Assembly: GCA_011051475.1 (NCBI GenBank)
Contig: DRLE01000267.1
Coordinates: 1-32,816, forward strand
Direction: 5' to 3'
Length of the DNA stretch: 32,816 nucleotides
Source: Gammaproteobacteria bacterium
Lineage (GTDB): Bacteria; Pseudomonadota; Gammaproteobacteria; SZUA-229
The translations under genes were made by a program, and so were the position numbers. The stretch's first letter is position 1; each line of letters begins with the position of its first letter. The notes beneath the pieces are model-generated. The model was not told where the DNA came from, made no database searches, and saw only the letters and a list, made by a program, of their open reading frames with translations. Of the stretch, positions 17,949 to 25,614 are shown piece after piece.

Positions 17949-19222
17949 TCAGCAGCCTGATTCTGCTGATACTGGTTGTTCTGGGCACGCCGTTGTTTGC
18001 GATTATTGCCAGCAGTGCGCTTATTGGTTTTTACAGCGAGGATATCGACCTGTCGGTGATTGCCATCGAGATCTACCGTATCGTCGATACGCCGGTGCTG
18101 CTGGCCATTCCCCTGTTTACCTTTGCCGGCTATGTACTGGGAGAAAGCAATGCCTCACAGCGCCTGGTGCGTCTGACCGACGCACTGCTCGGCTGGATGC
18201 CCGGTGGCCTTGCCGTGGTATCCCTGTTTGCCTGCGCCTTCTTTACCGCCCTGACGGGTGCTTCAGGCGCTACCATTATTGCCCTGGGTGCCATTCTGTA
18301 TCCGGCGATGAAGCAGGCCGGCTATAATGAGCGCTTCAATCTCGGCCTGATTACCTCGTCCGGCAGCCTGGGTCTGCTGTTCCCGCCCTCTATCGCCCTT
18401 ATCCTGTACGGTGTTATCGCCCAGCAGATGGATCTTGACGAAACCGTCGCCATCGACCAGCTGTTTATTGCCGGTCTGCTGCCGGGGCTGTTAATGCTGG
18501 TTTTGCTGGTGCTGTGGAGCATGTACAGAAGCGTCGGTGACAAAATCGAAACCAAGCCTTTCGATGCCGCAAAACTGAAAAGCGCCATGCGTGAGTCACT
18601 CTGGGAGATTCCCCTGCCGATTATTCTGGTCGCTGGTATCTATACCGGTTATTTCGCGGTATCAGAGGCGGCTGCCGTGGCGGTTATGTATGTGCTGATA
18701 GTGGATGTACTGATTTTGCGCGAGGTCAGCTTTAAGCAGCTTCCGGCCATTATGCGCGATTCCATGATACTGGTCGGCGGGGTGCTGATTATCCTGTCGG
18801 TATCACTGGCATCAACCAATTATCTGATCGATACCGAAGTACCGACCAGGCTGTTCGACTTTATCCGTGAACATATCGACAGCAAGCTGACCTTCCTCAT
18901 GCTGCTCAATATTTTTCTGCTGCTGCTTGGCATGATCCTGGATATCTTCTCGGCACTGGTGATTATTGTGCCGCTGACACTGCCGATAGCCGTCGGCTAC
19001 GGTATTCATCCCATACATTTCGGCATTATCTTCCTGGCCAATATGCAGATCGGTTACTTCACACCGCCGGTCGGCATGAACCTGTTTATCGCCAGCTATC
19101 GCTTTAACAAGCCGATCAGCGAACTGTATATGGCGACCATACCCTTTATGCTGATTCTGTTCCTCGCCGTGCTCATTATTACCTACTGGCCGGCATTGAC
19201 CATGGTGCTGGTTGAGGGTTAG
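17945..19222 (+). CDS. TRAP transporter large permease (DctM family)
   Basis: 425 aa; TGASGATIIALGAILYPAMKQAGYNERFNLGLITSSGSLGLLFPPSIALILYG; start overlaps dctQ stop by 4 nt. Confidence 0.94.
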   Translation: MISSLILLILVVLGTPLFAIIASSALIGFYSEDIDLSVIAIEIYRIVDTPVLLAIPLFTFAGYVLGESNASQRLVRLTDALLGWMPGGLAVVSLFACAFFTALTGASGATIIALGAILYPAMKQAGYNERFNLGLITSSGSLGLLFPPSIALILYGVIAQQMDLDETVAIDQLFIAGLLPGLLMLVLLVLWSMYRSVGDKIETKPFDAAKLKSAMRESLWEIPLPIILVAGIYTGYFAVSEAAAVAVMYVLIVDVLILREVSFKQLPAIMRDSMILVGGVLIILSVSLASTNYLIDTEVPTRLFDFIREHIDSKLTFLMLLNIFLLLLGMILDIFSALVIIVPLTLPIAVGYGIHPIHFGIIFLANMQIGYFTPPVGMNLFIASYRFNKPISELYMATIPFMLILFLAVLIITYWPALTMVLVEG

Positions 19223-19229
19223 GTAAGGC

Positions 19230-19415
19230 GTAAAAGCTGAACCGCGGAGGCGCAGAGAAAAGCTTTTCTTTGTTTTCTGTCATTGATGGCGTTGTGGAGT
19301 CATACCAGAATGTACTACTGTTCACGGCCTTATCGAGATTGCTTCGCTACGCTCGCAATGACCGACCGCCAGTAAAAAACTCTGCGCCTCTGCGCCTCTG
19401 CGGTTCAGCTTTTTA
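19230..19415. repeat. Palindromic element with CTCTGCG-rich arms and an internal ATTGCTTCGCT...GCTCGCAATGA core
   Basis: Left TAAAAGCTGAACCGCGGAGGCGCAGAG versus right CTCTGCGCCTCTGCGCCTCTGCGGTTCAGCTTTTTA; core CGAGATTGCTTCGCTACGCTCGCAATGACCG at 19334. Confidence 0.85.
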
Positions 19416-19419
19416 TGTT

Positions 19420-20004
19420 TCAGGCACTGCTCTTGCGAGCCTCGAAATCCTGCTCGCGCCATTTATTGACATGATAGCGCTTTAGGGTCACATCATCGTG
19501 CCAGAAATCCGCCGGCAGACCGGCTTTCAGTTTCAGGTGGGCCATAAACTCGGCCGGTTTCGGCAGCTGCTCCCAGACCTGGGGCAGAAAGGTGCTGCGA
19601 TAGGGGCCGTACTCAAAAACAATACCATCAACACCGGGTTGCAGTTGTGCCAGAGCGTCGGCTTCGCTGCTGAAGGTCATTTTTTCTGGCGGCGACAGCA
19701 GGGAAACCTCGATGTCGATATCATCAAATTCTGCCGCACTCAATGGCGGAAAACGCGGGTCGCCGAAGGCGGCGGATCGGGCATTTTCGACCACATCTTC
19801 CAGCAGGCTGCGCCTGGCTTCCAGCGAGCCGATGCAGCCGCGCAGTTCACCGTGTTTCGTCAGGGTGACAAAGGTGGCGGCCCGCTCCTGCAGCCAGTCA
19901 TCATTATCATCGATGTCTACCGCTGGCCAGTCCAGACCAAGGCGCTCGGCAATGGCGGCGCGAGCCAGCTGTAGCAGTATTTTTGCACGCTCCTTATCGA
20001 TCAT
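19420..20004 (-). CDS. AmmeMemoRadiSam system protein A (AMMECR1 domain)
   Basis: AMMECR1 motif HGELRGCIGSLEARRSLLEDVVENARSAAFGDPRFPPL; overlaps the MEMO-like gene by 4 nt. Confidence 0.9.
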   Translation of the reverse strand: MIDKERAKILLQLARAAIAERLGLDWPAVDIDDNDDWLQERAATFVTLTKHGELRGCIGSLEARRSLLEDVVENARSAAFGDPRFPPLSAAEFDDIDIEVSLLSPPEKMTFSSEADALAQLQPGVDGIVFEYGPYRSTFLPQVWEQLPKPAEFMAHLKLKAGLPADFWHDDVTLKRYHVNKWREQDFEARKSSA

Positions 20005-20819
20005 GATCGAGTCTCATTATCGTCTTCTTCATAGAAGGCAAAAGCGGCATAGCCGACGACACGGCTTTTATCACCCGATGTGTCACCGGAATTGCACAGA
20101 TTCAGCAGTTCGGGCTTGAGGTGGTGACGCCGGGCAGCCAGCAGAAAACCGTTGATCGGCGTGCCACCACAGGCCTGCTCATGGCTGAGCGAACTCTGCA
20201 TGGCCAGTATGGTTTTCACGGTCTGGGAGTCGACCTGGCGTGCGTTTTCATACGGCAGGAAATGAGACAGATCGGAACTGATCACGATCAGCGTTTCCGG
20301 CCCATCCCAGAGGATATCCAGTACCTCGGCAATTTCCGATGGCGTGGCGTCACCCACTGCCAGTGGCAGCAGGCTGAAGTCATCCAGCACTGCCTGCAGG
20401 AACGGCAGCTGGACCTCCAGAGAGTGTTCACGCTCATGCGCCTGCGGACTCAGTACCACCTGGGGCAGGTGGGCGATGGCCTGTATGGCTTCCTGGTCGA
20501 TATTGATTTCACCCAGCGGTGTGGCAAAGACATCGGCGCCGGGCAGCGCCAGTCCCCGCACCGGGACATAATGCACCGGGCCGAGCAGGATCACGCGTTT
20601 GATTATATGACTCCAGTTCTGAAGTTGTGCATAGGCGGTTGCCGCGGTTGAACCGGAATAGATGTAACCGGCATGCGGTACAATCAGCGCCTTGGGTGGC
20701 GTGTGGTGCGTTGTACGGGGTTCTGCCAGTTGCAACAGAGTGTTAACATCACTGAGCAGCTGTTGCCTCTGGCCGTTATAGAAGGCCCCTGCGACAGCGG
20801 GTGGACGTATCTGATGCAT
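20001..20819 (-). CDS. AmmeMemoRadiSam system protein B (MEMO1 family)
   Basis: IRPPAVAGAFYNGQRQQLLSDV..., VPHAGYIYSGSTAATAYAQL, VISSDLSHFLPYENA. Confidence 0.92.
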   Translation of the reverse strand: MHQIRPPAVAGAFYNGQRQQLLSDVNTLLQLAEPRTTHHTPPKALIVPHAGYIYSGSTAATAYAQLQNWSHIIKRVILLGPVHYVPVRGLALPGADVFATPLGEINIDQEAIQAIAHLPQVVLSPQAHEREHSLEVQLPFLQAVLDDFSLLPLAVGDATPSEIAEVLDILWDGPETLIVISSDLSHFLPYENARQVDSQTVKTILAMQSSLSHEQACGGTPINGFLLAARRHHLKPELLNLCNSGDTSGDKSRVVGYAAFAFYEEDDNETRS

Positions 20820-20903
20820 AATAATCTCCTCTGAGAATAGATAAACCGGCCAGAAACCGTAGTTTTCTTATATCTATAATGAGGATTTGAAGCAGAATAT
20901 CAA

Positions 20904-21155
20904 GTGAAAGATCGGGAGAGCAATGTGGAAGACTACCAGCCAATCGCCTGTGCCCTGCATGATGAATATGAAATAGCGATTATGCATAAAAGCATTCTGC
21001 AGCTGCAATGGCATGACGAGGATGGCAGCCTGCACAGGAGCCGGGTGCTGCCGGTTGATATCAGGGCGCAGGACGGCGCGGAGTATCTGCTGGTAAAAGA
21101 GCCGGGAGATGAGGCGGTGCAGTGGATTCGGCTGGACAGGATCAAGGTTTTATAA
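20904..21155 (+). CDS. rof: Rho-binding antiterminator, Rof (YaeO) family
   Basis: DYQPIACALHDEYEIAIMHKSILQLQWHDEDGSLHRSRVLPVDIRAQDGAEYLLVKEPGDEAVQWIRLDRI resembles E. coli Rof (TYQPINCDDYDNLELACQHHLMLTLELKDG...). Confidence 0.75.
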   Translation: MKDRESNVEDYQPIACALHDEYEIAIMHKSILQLQWHDEDGSLHRSRVLPVDIRAQDGAEYLLVKEPGDEAVQWIRLDRIKVL

Positions 21156-21167
21156 ATCTGCAATCGG

Positions 21168-21345
21168 GGAAGTTTTTCTCTGTAAAGGCGCAGAGAAACG
21201 TTTCCTGTTTTTTTGTAGGAGCGGCATTCATTCCGCGAATATCAGCCTGAGCCAGAGGTATGCTCGTGGAATTGCCCACTCCCACAAAGCAATAAAACAA
21301 AAAGCTTTTCTCTGTGTTCTCTGTGTCTCTGTGGTAAATTGTTGT
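21168..21345. repeat. Composite intergenic repeat: CTCTGTG-type arms enclosing a TGTAGGAGCGG-type inverted repeat
   Basis: Left TTCTCTGTAAAGGCGCAGAG; right CTCTGTGTTCTCTGTGTCTCTGTGG; internal TGTAGGAGCGGCATTCATTCCGCGAATAT versus TATGCTCGTGGAATTGCCCACTCCCACA. Confidence 0.65.
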
Positions 21346-21371
21346 AAGCTTTCCCTTCGCGAAACTGGCGG

Positions 21372-22148
21372 CTAAAAAGCCCGCTGCCACCACGTCGGCA
21401 GCTCAGCCACCGAGTCCAGCACTTCATCGGGACGGATGCCCAGATCCAGGTCGCTTTCCCTGAACTTGCCGGTGCGCACCAGTATGGCCTTCAGTCCGGC
21501 CTTTTGCGCCGCTTCAATGTCGCCGCGAATATCATCACCGATCATGACCAGTTCATCCATGCCCAGCAGCTGTCTGGCCGCATTGAAGAAGGTTCGCGCC
21601 GGTTTGCCGGTTACTACGGCTTCACGGTCGCTGGCGTATTCAAAAGCCTTTACCATGGGGCCGACATCAAGTTGCAGCTGGCCGCTGGCGGTTTGCCAGT
21701 AACGGGTCATGCCCAGGGCAATGAGTTCCGCCTGCGGGTTATTAACCAGCAGGTGGAAGACATGATTCATGGTTGTAAAGTCCCATTGCTCGCCAAGGTC
21801 GCCAATGATGACGGCATCGACCGTATCGTTCTCATTGCTGTGCAGTTCGAAGCCGGAAAACTCTCCCGCTGTTTGCTCGGGAACGAACAGGGCAATGCGC
21901 TTCAGTTTTTTTTCCTGCAGCCACTGGCAGGCTGCAACCGGCGGGGTCAGGAAATCGTCGCTTCGGCTATGAATGCCATAGCCGGCAAGCCTGTCCACCA
22001 GGGCGCTGCGGGGTCTGGATGTGGTATTGGTGAGAAACAGGTGAGGAATATTGTTGTCGACAAACCAGCGTACCGCGTCAGCAGCGCCGTCAATGGCCCT
22101 GTCGCCTTCATAGAGTACGCCGTCGAGGTCAAACAGCATGGCCGGCAT
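21372..22148 (-). CDS. HAD-superfamily IIA hydrolase (NagD/LHPP-like phosphatase)
   Basis: MLFDLDGVLYEGDRAIDGA, FLTNTTSRPR, GKPARTFFNAA, MIGDDIRGDIEAAQKAGLKAILVRTGKF. Confidence 0.9.
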   Translation of the reverse strand: MPAMLFDLDGVLYEGDRAIDGAADAVRWFVDNNIPHLFLTNTTSRPRSALVDRLAGYGIHSRSDDFLTPPVAACQWLQEKKLKRIALFVPEQTAGEFSGFELHSNENDTVDAVIIGDLGEQWDFTTMNHVFHLLVNNPQAELIALGMTRYWQTASGQLQLDVGPMVKAFEYASDREAVVTGKPARTFFNAARQLLGMDELVMIGDDIRGDIEAAQKAGLKAILVRTGKFRESDLDLGIRPDEVLDSVAELPTWWQRAF

Positions 22149-22230
22149 AACAGGCTTCTCCGGGTTTTATATAACACCTGCAAATAGTGTACTGATATAA
22201 CCCCGGGCGGACAAGCCCGTTGCCAGCAGT

Positions 22231-23964
22231 CTACGATTCACATTCCTTGAATATAAGTACGTTACAGTCTTCACAAATGTCTTTATCAAGACGTTTGTAT
22301 ATTTCATGTATGGCTTCGCTCTTTGAATCAAAGAAATGGTCGGGACCGATTTCCTTGATAAAGCAGGTACGGGCGGCGAATTCGTAGACGGTGGATTTGA
22401 GTGCGACAAAGTACAGTCCACCACCTTTCTTTTTAAGCTGATTGTTTTCCTCGACCAGGCCTTCGGCGCCGGCAAGGTCGATAAAGTTAATACCGCTGGC
22501 GACAATCAGGATATGGTAGATGCGCTCATGTTCAACGATCTGTGCAATGCGCTTCTGGATATGGTTGATGGAGCCAAAGTACACCGACATGTCAATGCGG
22601 ATGATTTTCAGCTGCGGGCACTGGTTGATCGGTTTCTTGTCGATATTGATCAGTTTGCGGGCACCGGTTTGCGGATCAACATCGACGGACAGGGTAGGAA
22701 TCCTGGGTGTTGATGTTTTTGACAGAAAGAAGACCAGGGAAAGAATCACGCCGGCATAGATGGCAAATTCCAGTTCCAGGGTCAGGGTGGCAATGAACGT
22801 AACGGTCAGAATTGCGGCTTCAGCCTTGCTGAATCTGAAGGTGTTTCTGATATGGTGGAAATCAATCAGGTTATAGGCCACCAGCAGAATAACGCCGCCC
22901 ATGGCGGCAATCGGCAGATAGGCGGTAAGCGGCGCGATCAGCAGCACAATCAGCATCAGCGAGATGGCCGCAAAGATGGCCGACAAGGGCGTTTTTGCAC
23001 CGGCTTCATAGTTAATGCCGGAGCGGGTAAATGAGCCGGAACCGGCATAGGCGGAGAAGAAACTGCCGACCATATTCGACAGACCCTGGCCGATAAACTC
23101 CTGGTTGGCGTCTATGCGCTGGCTCGACTTGGTCGCAACCGCACGGCTGATGGACACCGCTTCGATCAGGCCGAGCAGGGAAACCGCAAAGGCATCCGGC
23201 GCCAGATCGCGTATGGTGTTGTAGGAGAAATCAGGCATTGAAGGCGGCGGCAGTTGCGCGGGAATCTCGCCCACCAGTTTGATACCATCGGTAAAGTTAT
23301 CCAGGTACAGAGCAATAAGACTGCCAACGATCATGCCCAGCAGCAGGTTGGGAGATCTTGGCATCAGGCGTTTAGTCACAATTGCGGTAATCAGGGTGGC
23401 AACAGCGATAACCACCAGGTAAATATTGATCTGGTCGAATTCGGTGGCTATGTCATACCAGGTATGGGCAAAAGACTCACCCTTGGGAATGGTAATGCCG
23501 AGTACGTGTTTCATCTGGCTGGTGGCAATGAGTATGGCTGCGCCGGCGGTAAAGCCGGCAACCACATTGTGTGAAACAAAGTTAACCAGTGAGCCCAGGC
23601 GAGCAATACCGAAGCCCAGCTGATAGGCCCCGGCAAGGAAGGTCAGAGTCAGGGCCATCTGGATATATTCCGGTGTACCGGGTTCGGCATGGCCGCTTAC
23701 CGTGGAAAAGACCACAATCGAAATTGCTGTCGTCGGACCGGAAATCAAATGGTGCGAGGAGCCAAACAGAGCGGCAATAATCGGCGTGACCATTGCGGTG
23801 TAAAGGCCGTATTCTGGAGGCAGGCCGGCGATGGTGGCAAAGGCCACGCCCTGAGGCAGAACGATTACCGCGCCGGTAAAGCCGGCGATAAGGTCGTCTT
23901 TTATAGTTGACGCATTGACTAATTTAAACCATTGTAGAAAAGGGAGGAACCTGGCTACCTGCAT
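22231..23964 (-). CDS. SulP family inorganic anion transporter with C-terminal STAS domain
   Basis: GAVIVLPQGVAFATIAGLPPEYGLYTAMVTPIIAALFGSSHHLISGPTTAISIVV; NMVGSFFSAYAGSGSFTRSGINYEAGAKTPLSAI; STAS-like tail. Start chosen at MQVARFLPFLQW rather than the upstream ATG at 24015. Confidence 0.93.
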   Translation of the reverse strand: MQVARFLPFLQWFKLVNASTIKDDLIAGFTGAVIVLPQGVAFATIAGLPPEYGLYTAMVTPIIAALFGSSHHLISGPTTAISIVVFSTVSGHAEPGTPEYIQMALTLTFLAGAYQLGFGIARLGSLVNFVSHNVVAGFTAGAAILIATSQMKHVLGITIPKGESFAHTWYDIATEFDQINIYLVVIAVATLITAIVTKRLMPRSPNLLLGMIVGSLIALYLDNFTDGIKLVGEIPAQLPPPSMPDFSYNTIRDLAPDAFAVSLLGLIEAVSISRAVATKSSQRIDANQEFIGQGLSNMVGSFFSAYAGSGSFTRSGINYEAGAKTPLSAIFAAISLMLIVLLIAPLTAYLPIAAMGGVILLVAYNLIDFHHIRNTFRFSKAEAAILTVTFIATLTLELEFAIYAGVILSLVFFLSKTSTPRIPTLSVDVDPQTGARKLINIDKKPINQCPQLKIIRIDMSVYFGSINHIQKRIAQIVEHERIYHILIVASGINFIDLAGAEGLVEENNQLKKKGGGLYFVALKSTVYEFAARTCFIKEIGPDHFFDSKSEAIHEIYKRLDKDICEDCNVLIFKECES

Positions 23965-24112
23965 TATTTTTCCAGTATGAATGTAAGTTATTGAAAATAA
24001 GGGTCTAAAAAACAAATTATTTTATAAGGATATTCTGTTTTAGACTATATACCAATCTGAATAGAGTGGCTTTAAAGGCTGTGTCGGGGCGATGCATTCC
24101 CGAAAATCGAGT

Positions 24113-24385
24113 TTATCCTTCAGCCGTCAGGTCTCTTAGTTTTTCGTTCAGTTCGACGGAATTATGCGTATCGATTTCCAGGGTTTTACGTGATGCTGTC
24201 AGCCCGCTGGCGATGGAAATACTGCCTTTGGGCAGTTGCAGTGCTTTTTCCAGAAATTTAATCACGGCCTTGTTGGCCCGGCCTTTTTCCGGCGGCGCTT
24301 TTACCTTGATCTTCAGGGTTTCACCCAGCCAGCCGGCAAAGGCGTCGCGTGATGATGAGGGAATAACCTTGATCTGCAGTTTCAC
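24113..24385 (-). CDS. DUF167 (YggU) family protein
   Basis: LQIKVIPSSSRDAFAGWLGETLKIKVKAPPEKGRANKAVIKFLEKAL. Confidence 0.9.
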   Translation of the reverse strand: MKLQIKVIPSSSRDAFAGWLGETLKIKVKAPPEKGRANKAVIKFLEKALQLPKGSISIASGLTASRKTLEIDTHNSVELNEKLRDLTAEG

Positions 24386-24393
24386 GGGAGTTT

Positions 24394-25368
24394 TCAGCCT
24401 GTGCTGTCATCCTGCTGCCCGGACTCATCGACACGCTGCCAGTTTTCATCCACCAGCACCACCTCGTGTTTGGCCCAGCGGGAAAATTCGTTCTTGCTCA
24501 TGACGCCGGAACTGCGTCGCCCGGCGCCGGCCACGGTCTTGTAGATCAGTTGTTCCTCGCCGCTGTCATCGTCTGCCTCTGACCAGTCTACGATCTGGCG
24601 GACCGACCACAGCTTGCCGTATTCACCGTTACTGTAATAATGACCGTTTTTGAGCTGGTGATGCGCAAGAGGGCGGGTATGGTGGTGTTTGATAACCAGG
24701 TCATAAATGGTCAACAGATCGCTTTCGGTAATGTCGAGGAAGGAGTCGAACTCGCTAAGGGCATAGACAAAGTCTTCATGCGTAATGGTTTCACGCGTGG
24801 GTGCTTCCTCATCCGGCTCGGGTTCGGCCTTCGGCAGTTTCGCCAGGTAGGCGGGATAGCGCCGCCACCTGAACAGGTAATTAAAGGCGATGGCAATGGC
24901 CAGAATCGTGACGACATTGATCATGGCCGGGGTCAGCACATACTGGTAGCCGAGCGCATGCACCGACTCACCGCCGACAACGGCCGACAGCGCCGTGGCG
25001 CCACCGGGCGGATGCACACAGTTAAGGTAGTACATGGTCGAAACGGCAATGCCTACGGCCAGTGGGGCCGCAATAAAAACATCCGGAATGTATTTTGCGC
25101 AGCTCACGCCGACAATGGCCGAGAAAAAATGTCCGCCGATCAGCGCCCAGGGCTGGGAAAGTGGCCCATGCGGCACGGCAAACAGCAGTACCGCAGAAGC
25201 GCCCATGGAGGCGACAATAATATAGGTGGCCACGCCCTCGACGAAAAAGCTGCTGGTATAGAACACCGCGAAAATCCCGAAAAACGCGCCCAGGCCGGAG
25301 ATCAGTTTTTCGGTATGACCGGTGCGGTATGGCGGCAGGCCGAGGAAGTTGATCAGGGTTTTGTGCAT
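24394..25368 (-). CDS. HPP family membrane protein with about 130 aa C-terminal extension
   Basis: HPP motif NCVHPPGGATALSAVVGG; IIVASMGASAVLLFAVPHGPLSQPWALIGGHFFSAIVGV. Confidence 0.9.
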   Translation of the reverse strand: MHKTLINFLGLPPYRTGHTEKLISGLGAFFGIFAVFYTSSFFVEGVATYIIVASMGASAVLLFAVPHGPLSQPWALIGGHFFSAIVGVSCAKYIPDVFIAAPLAVGIAVSTMYYLNCVHPPGGATALSAVVGGESVHALGYQYVLTPAMINVVTILAIAIAFNYLFRWRRYPAYLAKLPKAEPEPDEEAPTRETITHEDFVYALSEFDSFLDITESDLLTIYDLVIKHHHTRPLAHHQLKNGHYYSNGEYGKLWSVRQIVDWSEADDDSGEEQLIYKTVAGAGRRSSGVMSKNEFSRWAKHEVVLVDENWQRVDESGQQDDSTG

Positions 25369-25401
25369 ATTTCAAAGTGTTGTGGTGGTCGTGTCGGAGT
25401 G

Positions 25402-25593
25402 TTTTTTTGAACCACAGAGGACACAGAGGTACACAGAGGAAAAGCTTTTTATTGTTTTTTCCTTCATTGCGAGCGCAGCGAAGCAATCTCGAAATGGTTG
25501 CTGCGGAGCGAGATTCATCGTTAGGTTCGTAAACGGTACATCCCTAAAAACAAAAACTCTGTGTACCTCTGTGTCCTCTGTGGTTCAAAAAAA
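25402..25593. repeat. Palindromic element with perfect 37-nt terminal inverted repeats and internal ATTGCGAGCGCAGCGAAGCAATCTCG core
   Basis: 25402-25438 TTTTTTTGAACCACAGAGGACACAGAGGTACACAGAG is the exact reverse complement of 25557-25593. Confidence 0.95.
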
Positions 25594-25614
25594 TATATCA
25601 ACCAGACCCAGACC

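Noticed and set aside
25402-25593. CRISPR array from the repeated CACAGAG words
   Set aside because: Repeats are short, irregular and arranged as inverted arms, not direct repeats with unique equal-length spacers.
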